From assembly GCA_013396915.1 (NCBI GenBank), contig VWZL01002048.1, forward strand, positions 248,001-312,000: a DNA stretch of 64,000 bases, written 5' to 3'. Source of the DNA: Stercorarius parasiticus (lineage: Eukaryota; Chordata; Aves; Charadriiformes; Stercorariidae). Both the position numbers and the translations under genes were made by a program. Below, one piece after another: positions 26,096 through 37,408 of this stretch (position 1 is its first letter; each line of letters starts with the position of its first letter). The notes beneath the pieces are model-generated. The model searched no databases. It was not told where the DNA came from and saw nothing but the letters and a program-made list of their open reading frames with translations.

Positions 26096-26165
26096 CAGCT
26101 GTGTCGTCAGCTGTGGTGTGCTGGCCGTGTGCAGCTCGTTATTAATTGGACTGTCCTATAAATAA
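26096..26165 (+). promoter_or_regulatory. Candidate alternative promoter: two E-boxes plus TATA/MEF2 site
   Basis: Two CAGCTG E-boxes lie at 26096-26101 and 26108-26113. They are followed at 26156-26165 by CTATAAATAA, which fits both the TATA consensus (TATAAATA, 26157-26164) and the MEF2 consensus YTAWWWWTAR. TTATTAATTGG sits just upstream of it. CAGCTG is a preferred myogenic bHLH site, and E-box plus MEF2 pairs are typical of muscle promoters. A start site would be expected near 26187. This is inference from motifs only; each motif alone is common. Confidence 0.3.
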
Positions 26166-26186
26166 GCAGTTGTACACAGCCTTACA

Positions 26187-26309
26187 CACGCAACTCTTTG
26201 CAATGCTGCCGCGCCGTAGCAGAGCAGCCAGATGTCACAACTCGCTCCTGATCGCTCTCAGGCGGTGAAGCTACGGGAGGAAAACACCTACAGCTCAGGA
26301 AGACAATAG
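26187..26309 (+). other. Candidate alternative first exon ending in a GTGAGT donor
   Basis: Downstream of the TATA-like site, about 120 bases end in GACAATAG followed by GTGAGT at 26310-26315, a near-consensus donor. The interval contains one 21-codon frame starting at ATG 26203 and closing at TGA 26266-26268. A transcript from here would probably reach the HDAC4 frame only from a start codon in a later exon. The start position is a guess from TATA spacing. Confidence 0.25.
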
Positions 26310-28889
26310 GTGAGTGGAAGGAGCTGGGGGTGATGCGTGTGAAAGATATGTGATTTGTGATACCGGAGGCTTAAAGGCAAAAAATAACATCATTTATAAT
26401 AGTAAAAGTGAAGGCTTCTGCACTACGCCTTTGCATTCTGCCAGTGTGTAATGAATGGAGGAGTAGTTTGCTTACAGATGACAAGCAGGAATGAATAACA
26501 CTTAAAATTTTGGTGCTGAAGCAGCAGCGTTTTCATCCTGGCCTCCGAGAGAGTCAGAGCCGTGTAGGCCCTTTTCTCACAGTGTCGCGTGCTGCTCTAA
26601 ATAAAAATGTCAGGAAGCATAAAATTAAGACTCTCTCTGCATCCCTCGTCCTCCCCGTGGAGTTTACTGTTCTGCTCTTGGCGTGCTCAAGGACTTGTTA
26701 TGACTGGAGTTGTGTGCTGATTTTTTTGGAGAGGACCCTTTTGCTGCCTGTCCCTCCCCATCCCCATCGGCAGGAGGAGGTTTTCAAAGAACAGTCCACT
26801 GCTTTGAACTTCTTGGCCAGCTATAAACATCTCGTCAGCGTGGGCTAGGAGATGAGGTAGGCACCGTGTCTTTCTTACTGGGAGTGAGTTAAGGTGCTGC
26901 AAGCAGGAGTTCAGCTGGAGGGTAACTGAAGTGAGTCAAATTAAATGTTAGTTTATCCACACCGAAATGTGAAGCTGTTTCTCCTTTTGGCTAGCGGGTG
27001 GTTGCCCTCTTGCCAATGTGACAGCTTCCCCTGGGGAGCGCGTTGGGTGTTTCTGGCTGTAGCATGAATGTGTCGCAGAAAGGAAAGCTGGATCCATTGA
27101 GGGTTTTGCAGTCGAAATAGCGTCAGTGCAGCTTTCCTTGCTGACATAAGGTATTGGGAACTGGTTGTTAATTTTTTTCCTAGTCCAATAACAGGTTTTT
27201 ACCCCAATTACAAATTTTGTCTTGCCAAACTACCAAAAAAAACAGGCTACCTTTGAGTAATACACCCAGCCACTAGGATTTCTGAGATTTGTAAGAAAGC
27301 TCTTGCAGTTAAATCATTTTAGGTGTGTGATGTGACCCCGATATGTTTTAATAGATGGCCACGTAAAGAACTTTTGAAGTTGAAACAGAAGAATAAATAC
27401 ATTAATTTTGGTGCTTAAAGAACAAGAGCAAAGCGGGGGTAGCTCGGGGTGGGTGTAGGCTACGTGCTGGGGTAAGGAGCTGCCATCCCTTGCGGTCTCC
27501 TCTGAACAGCACTGGGGCTGTTGGCTACAGCAGCTCTGCCTTTGCCCCTTGCTGTTTTCATGGAACCTCCTTAGGAAACCTAAAATATCTCAGTGTTTGC
27601 TGTTTTGTAATGGGAGGTGGCATTGCTTTTTTTTCTTCTCTTTTTTTTTTTTCTTCTTTTCCTTTCTGTCGTCCCCAAGCTGCTGCTTTGAATACTTCTT
27701 CCTGGGCTTGCTAAGAACCTAGTTCAGTGTGGAAAAATTCAGAGGGAAAAAGCACCTCATGGTGAGACGTTGAATACACCTAGTACTGCCTTTACGTTCT
27801 GAGATTTTGCAATTGCTATTGCTTGCTTGGTGCTTAATGATAAACTTGTTAAGACATGGCCAGAAGTGATTCTCTTTCACTGGCGGAGTATTCTTTTTGC
27901 TTTTGTGTTTGCCGGAGCTGGCAGCAGATGCTTGTGGTACCTGAGGGATAAGCGTCTTGAAAACTATGGTATTTTGAGTATTTTTCCACTTGTCTGCCCA
28001 TGACTAACGCCTTCAACATTTCCGATGTCCTCTATATACCACGTAATGTAAATGTGTGGAGATTTATGTAAGAAGGTGGGGAGAAAAGCCAATAACTGGC
28101 CTATGGAAATCGGAAAGCATTAAGGTGATATCCATCAGTGCTTTTATTATTTTGATATTTGGCTCCAACGTAAATGTTACTAACCTCCTACTCGGAGAGG
28201 TCCCATCTGCAGGGAGTTTTGGCAGGCGTTTCCCAAACAAAGCATGGCCATCTTGTACCTGCTCTTGTTGGTTCGGTTCAGATATCTGGGCTACCTGTTG
28301 GCTTTTAGGGCCTGTAGATACCAGGATATTTTGGTAGAGACAGAGTACAGAAAATCTTTATTTTTAGAAAGTTTTTGTCAGTTCTAATGATTAAAAATCA
28401 AATGCCTGCAAGCCTGACAGTTGATAAGCACGTGAAGGGAGTCAGTTTGCTGCATTTGCTTGTAGGGTGTATGAACGAGGAGTTGCTTGCAATGTGATTC
28501 ACTGAAATCTTTAGGTATCAAAGGGATACGCATCCTGCAGAATTTCCTGTGAGTGGGCTTATGCAAAGAAAAATGATAATTAGTGCTTGTGCATGATACA
28601 CAGTTAAATGCTTCATGATAGGAGTCTGGATTTATGCCACCCGTGCTGTGCGTTAGGCGTCCTTTTCTCCATAGAAGACCTGTGGATCCCCTTAAGGGTC
28701 AAAATTTACACCCTCGAATTGTCGTGAGAGTTGCTCTACCTCTTTTATTCTTCTCGTGCAGAGTAGGTCCCCTGGTTGCTTCTTTTAAAAACAACTTGTG
28801 GTGATGAGGTTGCTGTGGGCCAAAATGAGAAAGTGCCTATTGGAATTGGTCTTTATGGAAGCTATAATTCCGTTATGGAGAGTGTTGTA

Positions 28890-29060
28890 CTTGAGCAGAC
28901 TGAAGGCATATCTAGTCCAGCGTCCTGCCTGACAGCAAGCAGTAGGAGATGTTTAGGACTGCTACAAAAGAAAACGGAGAACCCAAGATGATCAGTAATG
29001 TAATATGTTACATTAGGTGAGTATATAGTTCTTGCCATTATGGTGCCTGAGAACCTGGAT
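28890..29060 (+). repeat. Decayed interspersed repeat, possibly an old amniote LINE/SINE relic
   Basis: The run CAGACTGAAGGCATATCTAG, followed by TCCAGCGTCCTGCCTGACAG and AGTAGGAGATGTTTAGG, resembles a dispersed amniote repeat. I recall that repeat as containing CATCTAGTCCAGTATCCTG and CAGATGCTTAGGG. I cannot name the family with certainty. The edges are approximate, and the sequence is too diverged to give element ends. A perfect 8-base inverted repeat at 28996-29015 lies inside. Confidence 0.4.
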
Positions 29061-30521
29061 GCTTTTGCTGGCCTGAATGCTCTACCTGTGCTTTGCAGGA
29101 CATGGACGTATGCAAAAGTGCAGGCAAAAAAGGCCATGCCGACAACTTAAATTTGCAGTGGGAAGCCTGGGGGTAACTTGCAGTTTGGGGTCACTTGCTG
29201 CATGTCCTAACCATGGAAAACCTTTTGTGGACGTGATTTTCTGTGAATAGGAGTTTTGTAAATGATTCAGAATTGTTACAGATGGAACTTGAGCATCCTG
29301 AAGCAGAGGACCATCATAAGCTGTGTGATTTTGCAGCTCTTGGGTTGTTCGTTCCTGTGTTGCGTTTTGGGGAGGGGGGATTTGTTCGAACTGATAACTG
29401 TGGGGTTGGGCGATAAAAATGCAGGTTAGAGCACATCGTTTAGAAGCTTCAGAGATGGTATTGTATGTTACCGTCACTCCATGACTGCATTATTATATCC
29501 TGTTTCTGAAATGCAGTGTACTCAGATGCAGCTGTTCCGTTGCGTCTTGCAGTGTTGAGGAAGGAAGCACGTGGAGGCACGTTCTGGAAATAAATCGGTA
29601 ATCTGTTGTGATAAGGTATGCTGCTGCTTTTGCGTAGTGAAGACAAGACTGAAACCTCGCCAGCGTGTGAAGATCCACCTGTATTCAGCTGAATCAGCTT
29701 TATAACAACTGCACGACTTCCTGAATTGCTGCAGAGGAAGGATGTGCTGTTGACTCAGAAGAAAGTTTATAACGTGTGTCTAGGGACAAGGTCAGCAAAG
29801 TAGGTGTCTGATTTTGAAAATGACACATTTGCCATATGCTCTTAAGACTGAGTCACCACGACAGCAGAAGTCACTTAAAAGTACCATTGCCTGGGAAAAA
29901 TAAATCAAAATCATTTAACAGACTCAAATTAGAAGATGGAGTGGGGACACGAGCAATGTGGAGTTGCATTTCATTAGATAACAGTACCGTGACAAGGCAG
30001 AGTGGAATTTGTGTTTGCATCATTAAATTTGGCACTTGCATACCTAACTGTTTCACCCGGTTGTAAACTTGTGTGTTCCCTGTGGCTTGTTCCTGTAAAC
30101 TTCGCACAGCTGCAAGCGCTGTTATGTGCAGATTCAATTTCTGAACTGCACTGTGAAATGGAATATTTTCTGTACGGATTTAAAGAACCCCCCCAAATCA
30201 GTCTTGCTTTTTCCTTTGAAAACTGCTCGTTTGTCTTCGCCTTTGTCTGCCTCAAACACGCCCATGTGTGTGGCATAGCTTAAATTTTTATGAACAAGAA
30301 TGTAAACAACAAATCCGCACAAGACTTGCAGAAGAACTCTGTAGCTCTGGTGCATCATCTGTTTGTTATGTAATCTGATATAATGGAAGCGAAATAGAAA
30401 CCAGATGTCAAGGCAGAGCAATTACAATTTTTCATCTGTGAGTATTACAGTAAATGTACTTTGTATTCCTTTCCCCCCGCCTCCCTGAATACAGAGTTTT
30501 AGTTGTCGGGGGGTGGAAGGA

Positions 30522-30537
30522 GGGTGGGGGGGTTGGG
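30522..30537 (+). other. G-quadruplex motif
   Basis: GGG-T-GGG-G-GGG-TT-GGG meets the usual four-run rule with short loops. A further GGGGGG lies just upstream at 30508-30513, and a C-rich run at about 30474-30484 could compete by pairing with it. Confidence 0.6.
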
Positions 30538-31260
30538 AAAGTACTGCAGGGGACTTCAGAGCTCTCAGCATGGTTCTTGCTTAAAGACTTTGTTCTTCTG
30601 TACTTGTGTTCTTTCATGTAATTAGGGTCTGTGTGCTACTCCAGATCTGGGAGCTAGCGTGTTGCCAATTTAAAATGAGCTGGACAAAACTGCTTAGTCC
30701 CGGGAGACCACCTTTGCATGTCCGGCTCTATGGGTTACACGGTCAAGCTGCAGACTTTGCACTAAATGTAGCGTCCCAAGTGAAGCTGCTTTGCTTATCG
30801 TGCTTGATTAAGTTTTGTAAGAAAATCCTATCAAAACAGGTTTGGTGTAGACTCTGCTGTGCATTCTTTAGCTGAAGAAATACCTGGGAGGAGAGCCGAT
30901 GGGAGCCGCAGTTAGTTCGTTTTCTCAAATTTGCTGTGTGACTAGGAGGATAAAAGGGAAAATGGATAAATCATTGATCCTTTCCATTGGGGAAATGGAT
31001 TCTTCCACTGGTATTTTATCCAAGAGGTTTATCTCTGCTGTCTTCCATTAAATAAGGCAACCCCTTGGTTGAAAGAGAAATCAATAAACATCTATTTTCA
31101 TCTTCATATGCATCTTCACAAGTCAAGGCACGTCTATGATCTCGCTGAGTGATAGCTGACTTTAATTTTCATCTTTCCTTCCCTCTTGTTTTTTAACCTC
31201 CTTGGTTTTATTGCCGAAGATTTATTTTCTACCTTCTCTGTTGCCCTGCGTGGTTCAGCT

Positions 31261-31440
31261 CAGGCGCCAGCAGTACCTGGGTGGAGGCGGCCGTGGGGGC
31301 TGGCGATGCAGTTTCTCGGTGGGAGCGGGAGGGCGCTGGGAGCCGCGTCGGGCACCCCGGCTGCATCCCGCGGTCCAGCTTTGGCACCACTGGCTTAGAG
31401 CTCCCCTCGGTGTGCTGTTTCACTGACGGCTGCGGGTTTG
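31261..31440. promoter_or_regulatory. Short CpG-dense patch
   Basis: I counted 13 CpG in the first 120 bases and 16 in 180. It includes GCGGCCG-like and CCGCG words and is strongly G+C-rich against an AT-rich background. An AATAAA word lies about 30 bases past its right edge and a 106-codon open frame begins about 130 bases past it. It is probably too short for a classical island, but is a candidate intragenic regulatory site. Confidence 0.4.
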
Positions 31441-34400
31441 TTATAGATGAGATTTTCATGTTCTGCTGAATAAAAATCTTCCTGTTCTGCACCGACGGCT
31501 TTTTACTGAGTGGCTGCTGTGTAGCGTACCTTAGGTGCTAAACAGGCCTTTACTTTCTGCCTCTCTGTGAGGAAGAATAAGTCAGAAATCTTTCATGAAG
31601 CTGGTATCTTCATTTATCTGTTAAGTACAGATAACTTCAAGAAACTCTTAGATCAGTTTTATGTTCGAGCCGAAGGAAGTGCTGGCAATGAATTAAAGAT
31701 TCTTGCTCCTTTTAAAAAGCAAGTTTCTTCTATTAAAACCCAGCAAAGAAGGAGGATCGGAGATCAATGTGAACACTTGCTGCTAGCCATTACAAATAGC
31801 ATCCAATCCGTACCACCGCTCCTTTCAAGGAGAGCCTGGAAAGAGGACTTGGGTTCATTATATGTGGTTACTGTTCGGCTGTACTAAGACGAAGTAATGA
31901 CTGAATGATGAGCCTGGATAACGAATGCTGTACCTGGACTGCTGGAGAGGAGGACAGGGGGGACTTCAGGACTTAGTGTAGTTTCACTTTAGTTCCAAGT
32001 ACCCTGTGGAAATACACGCTCACGTTTTTTATCCTGTGTTGAGTCTGTACTGAGCATGGCTTCTATGGAAAGTGGCAAACATTAAGGAAAGGAGGCTGGA
32101 TGGAAATGCAAAAAAATGGTGTGTGTGTTCCTTGTAGGCTCTTCAAAAAAAAAAAAAAAAAGAAACACAAAATCCTCTGAAAAAGTTCTGATGGGAACAG
32201 GGACTTGGCTGTTAAAAGCTATTTCATTGTCTCCTCCTGTGACTTGATTCTGATCTGAATATTTAGATTCAACCTCGAAATACTAATTTACAGTGTGGAT
32301 TGTATTGTAACTTCGTATGGCCTGCCTTTTCTCTCCTGTTCTTTCGCCAGTTGTCTCCTGCTGTTGTCTCCAGTCAGGATGAAGCTTCATGATTGAGTCC
32401 ATTCACCTAAATTGGAGATACAGCTATTGAAGATGCTTCCCCTCCCCACCCCCATGAAGAGTTTATAGAAAGCTTTACAACTGCAGGGAAGCAGCAATGC
32501 CTCTTGCACTTGTGAAGTCCTTGAGATGGCAGCGAAGCCAGAGCTAACGGCTGTGTCAGACATTCCCAGTCAGAATCGCTTCCTTCCTAAATGGAGACTG
32601 TGGAGCCCGGCCTGAGTACCCAGGGTCACCACGGAGAACGTCCCCCCGGGTTAGGTACTGTGGACGTTCGGCCAGGTCGCTTACAAAGGCACCTTTCTGA
32701 AGGTAATGATGTTCTCCCTACGCTGGTGCTCTGCAAGGCCAGGAGATTGAGAAGCTCTGCGGCTTGGTCGGTGTAAACACTTCTCGTGCCGTGCTGACTC
32801 TCATGTTATTGAAACTGGGACCTCTGGTAATGGGGCTTAAAACCAGAGAAATGCGTGCCGGGAATGTTGGCCAGAGCGCGCTGGTAGAGAGAAATGACTT
32901 TTTTCAATGTAAGTCAGTGGAGGATTAGTTGTAAGAAGGAAAACAAGTCAGTCAATAGGTGTTGGGCTTGACTCCTCTGCTGTGGCACTGTCACATTGGT
33001 TGTCACCAGCTTCTGTGACCTTAATTCTCAGCCCAGGGAACCTGATTGTGCGGCGTGTTTTCTGGGGACAAAAATACTAGCAATAGCGAGTCACATGTTG
33101 CCAGGAGCTCTTACTATAAAAACAGCAGCTCTGCTGAAAGCGACCTTCAGCATGGCTGCAAACATGCGCGGGGGTTATTTTTAACCTGTCTGGGTAAATT
33201 TCCAATACGAACGCTGGTGCCAATCTGATGTGTATATGGTTTCCCAAATCCTTATCTTCTGCTTTCTAGTGCAGTGACGCATTGGATGGAACAGCCAGTT
33301 TCGGGGTTGGGTACAGCTTCGCTTTTGTGTCCGCAGTACCAGAGAGAAATAAATACTTCAGCTCTGTTTTACTTCTATTTTAAAGGGATTTTTTTTTTTT
33401 TAAGAGATGAGTTTTAATGATTATCTTTTTTTTTTTTTGTTTTTTAAAGAAAAATACTTTTAACTAGGGTTTAAAAATAGTTGAAGTCTGTACTTTGATT
33501 AGGTTGCTCTGGCACTGACGTCAATACGCGACATTTATCTCTGCACGGATTTGTCGCCCTGTTGACTAAGGCTGTATTTACACAAACGGGGATATTTCTG
33601 TCCACTGTGAGGGAAACATGGAACATCTCTGCTCAAGTTGTGTCCTTGCCCTTAATATTCTTAGTCTGGCTTTCTCTCCTGCTGCTTGATTTTCATATTG
33701 GGGTGGCAGCGGGGATTAAAAAAAAATCCATGTTGGAGGATAGAGTTTTAGGTATTTATGTTGTCATGAATGTGCCGGCAGTAGGAAGCAGGCTTGGTGG
33801 AGAAGCACGCTGGTAGAGCAATGCTGAATTTGACTTGGTATGTAACATAAAGTATGAGCCTACACGGGTCTTTACTGAATGGCTTCATTAATAGACAAGT
33901 AATGGATATTCTGCAAACAGGAGTTACAGAAAACGTGTCTTGCAAATGTGAAATACAAATGAAAAGCAGTTAGCAGTTTCAGATCAGCAACGTTTTGAGT
34001 GTAGCACCTGTATTTCTCTGCCATTTATCATTTCACGTTTTTATTCAGCATAGTTGCTGTAATTCACCCTTTTTTTTTTTTTAAGCTTTAATTATTGCCA
34101 AGTGAAAAAAATCTCTTTTTATAAGGAGGCCTAACATAAAGCTGTTGATTTGTCAAATGTTACTTGGATGTTCAGCTGCCGGAGCTTCTCAGAGCCTCTC
34201 TCCCCTCTCCTCAGAGCAGCAATTAGGCCCGTAACCGTGCAGTTCATGAAGCGACCGTGCTGCCCCCACACCAGCTCTGTCCACCAGGTCTGTATCTGCC
34301 CATCCTGTAAAACACCAGCACCGCTTTCCCGGTGTCTGGCTGGTGTAATCCTTATCCCCAAGGGAGTAAGTCTGGCAAGGGTCCCTATCTGGAAAAGGGA

Positions 34401-35479
34401 GTCCCAGCACCACCTTGTGTTGCAGAACTTCCCAGGGCTTGGAATTGCCCAGCCGTGGCAGGTCGTCTGGCCAGGGAGCGTGAGTGTTGGTGAAAGCGGA
34501 GAGAAAACCCCTCTCTCTTATCACAGCATCCCCAAACCTTGCTCTTTCTAACTGGAAGTGTGAATTCAATAGTGTCTTAATATTTGCTGGTTTTTTTTGG
34601 CATCGCCTTTCTGGTAGGGTGAAGGATTCAAAGCACCACCTGCTATTAGTTCGTGTAGGGTGAACTGGCAAAATGCTACTGTCGTCCAGAGGGAATTTTT
34701 CCTCTCCCAAACCAGCCAAGACTGTCCTGCGTTTTGCACACAAGAACATACAACCTCCAGTGCAAACAAGGAAGAGAGTGCGATGTGAGGGGATGCGTTT
34801 GATCTGATACAGCCAGCTGGTTTTCTGTCATTCTTATTTGGCCTGTCGCCATACCTCTTTCTATCGTACAAGATCTGAACTTTTGCAAAACAAAAGGAGA
34901 CTGAAACTTACATTAAAAAGTTATGAAGTATTTATTAAAAATGCAAGAAAACTCATAGAATTTTACTTCTTTAAAGTGGTGTTGAATGAATGAATCTCCT
35001 ATAATAATGTATGTTTGTTACCTGCTTGGTCTTCAAGGGAAATTTGTAGCTGGACTAAGAAGAAAAGAAAAAAAAGTCGAGGGGGGACTGCTTTGTGGGT
35101 TGCTGTTGAAGGGAGAAGTTAACTCAAACTGCTGATCCAAGTGGGGCAATTTTTTTAAAGCCGGTGTCTCTGGCGCGTAGTATGTAAGGACTGTCAGGTT
35201 CTGCCTACTCAGACTTTAAGGAGAACGTTAATTTTTCCAGCAGTTGGGTCTCCACCTCCGGGTTTCTGTCTCTTGCCCTGTTCTGGACAGCCTCAGGAGA
35301 AAGCAAGCCCCCGTCCATGGGCGGCAGCTAAGAGATGCCATGGGCAGGAGAAGCTTTCGTGTTTGCATAACTGAAAGGTAATGGCATTATTTGAACTTGC
35401 ATATGTGCCTTTTGTATACGTGTTTGCGAGCTGCGCTGTGGAAACATAGATATTAGTGGTGGTGAGTCTCAAAGATGCT

Positions 35480-35910
35480 TGTTGTTATGGGGATGCACTT
35501 GACATCTTTGTAACTTTTAATTTGTCCTTGACACTGAGACAATAATAAAGGGAAACTACTCGAAACTGTCTTGATTAAAGGCAATACAAATTATCTTGCA
35601 GACTTTGTCAGTTTATTATACTATTATATTACAGTGCTGCAATAGTTTATCTTCAAAGGAAATGTGGGTTTAAATCCATAAGCCTTTTCAGAGCTACAGG
35701 GGAGGGGGTAGCTGATGCCTGCTTGCTTCAGGAAGGTGTGACGTTTGTTACTGTCTCCTGAAGCTGTGAAATTAACTGTTTTCACTCCTACGTGATGGCT
35801 GCTGAATCATCATTTAGCGGATTAATTGCACTGACTTTTGCATAGGACTTTTTACCTGGCCCTTATCTTTTGACAGGAGGGAAAGGAATACTAACTAATG
35901 TCCTATAAAC
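35480..35910. promoter_or_regulatory. Possible conserved enhancer-like block
   Basis: This is AT-rich sequence with almost no CpG and no simple repeats. It has several homeodomain-type and related words (TTAATTGCAC, AATCATCATTTAG, TTTGCATAGG). The texture resembles deeply conserved non-coding elements near developmental genes. Without an alignment this is only an impression. Confidence 0.2.
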
Positions 35911-37009
35911 AGAGCCAGCTGGTAGAGGACTAAATTTCAGTGCTAGTTTCAGACAGTGGATAACGTGCCTGTGGAATATTTCCCCCAGATTTCATACTGG
36001 ATGAAACCTGCTGGGTAAAATGCTGTTATCTCTGCTGCTAACCCTTATATGTTCGGGGATTTTTTTTTCCAAATAGCAATTCTTTAACCTGCACTCACCT
36101 GCAGGGTTGCTGCCGCTGCTGAAAATGATGTTTTCTCTGTGAGCTGAAGCACGGCACAGAGTCAAGCCGATCATTTCGCATCTCACCCCGAGGCAGCTGC
36201 TGGTTTCTAAAGCTTTGTAATCTTTCCCTAAAAAGCTGAGGGAGCTCAGAGGAAATGCTGTCTTGTGGCATCCATGCTGGGGAGGGTGCTCGCTTTCGCC
36301 CTCTTACCGCCTCCCCTCCCAAAATCCAGCTTTTCCCGTATCCTGCTTGGTAAGTGTCTGGGTGAAGGCTGTAAGATAGCACACCATTTTGGGGGCATTA
36401 GGCAGATTAGCGTAGTGGTAACTTTTTTATCTTGCTGAGGAAGGGGTTGGGGCCTCATGTTCTGGATGGCTGTTGAGGATGCGGGGCTCGCCATACCGCA
36501 CGTTTTTCACTTGAGGATCTTTGTGCCTTGTGGTTAGTTCCTCATCACGGCATTGGATGGGCTTGCACAAGGTGGGGCTATAGTCTGTGCTTTAGATATC
36601 CGTGGAATAGGAATATCCACCTGGAATAGGATGATTTTCGGACTGTGGTGTATGCTGAGAGAGTATATTGGAGAGGTGTGATAAGGAGGGAATAGCTAGG
36701 GATGTTCTCCCGTGAATTTTGGAAGATGACGTAGTATGATCTTGGACCAGTGCTGGTTTAGGCTTTTGTACTGTTTTGCATCTCATGTTTTTTTTTTCCC
36801 TTAGAGATATAATGTATTGCCCGTATGCACAATCCTCACATTTATAAATTTCTTACTCCGAGCATTCATGGAGTGCAGATGTTCATAAAACAGACATTCA
36901 TGTCCTGAAAACTCTGCTCGCCTGTGGTGAATGGGAAGCTTTCCCAGGTAAGCTAGAGCTCACTGTAGTCGGTTCCTGAATAAATGAACCTTTCATCATT
37001 TACGGGAGG

Positions 37010-37023
37010 AGTGTGTGTGTGTG
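37010..37023. repeat. Short GT microsatellite
   Basis: About seven GT units run directly into a G-run (GTGGGGGGG). Confidence 0.8.
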
Positions 37024-37355
37024 GGGGGGAAACACCACCTTGCTGCGATGGATGCAAAGATCGCCTTCCAAACGTGAGCACGGCGCAGGCGAATGCAGCG
37101 CTGCCTCCTCTGCTGCCGAGCTCAGGGGCATGAGCCGTCGGGAGCTCCCTGCAGCAGCTTGTCAGGGCGGGTATCCGGAAAAGGATGTGGAATACAGCAA
37201 TTTCTTGGGATCTGTGCAAGCAAATACAAGGGTCTGTCTGAATGGAACCAGTATCAATGTCTAACGGAGTTTTCATGAGAGATGGGAATTACTACTGCTG
37301 TTAAATATGCATATATACACAAAGTATGTATTGAACATGCATATATGCACGTATG

Positions 37356-37408
37356 TACAAATACATATATGCCTCTATGCAGATATATACAAATACATAA
37401 ATGCCTCT
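37356..37408. repeat. Two-copy tandem repeat, period 32, AT-rich
   Basis: TACAAATACATATATGCCTC (37356-37375) recurs at 37388-37407 with one substitution. It sits in a wider run of TATA/CATA words from about 37300. Confidence 0.7.

Larger units (their letters stand above)
26310..35470. other. Intronic stretch with old repeat, G-rich motif and CpG patch
   Basis: This is mostly unique intron. Items listed separately are the decayed repeat near 28890-29060, the G-quadruplex motif at 30522-30537 and the CpG patch at 31261-31440. A 106-codon open frame follows the patch at 31567-31887, but it starts with GTG and has no internal ATG. A 186-codon antisense frame at 34189-34749 has an ATG but no recognisable domain. 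Neither is called as a gene. Confidence 0.5.

Noticed and set aside
33105..33184. TATAAAA followed by ATG and a 10-codon frame
   Set aside because: No donor, CpG enrichment or other promoter feature. TATAAAA words are common in this AT-rich intron.
34189..34749. 186-codon minus-strand open frame with an ATG
   Set aside because: No recognisable domain, promoter or splice context. It lies within an intron on the opposite strand and is overlapped by other open frames.
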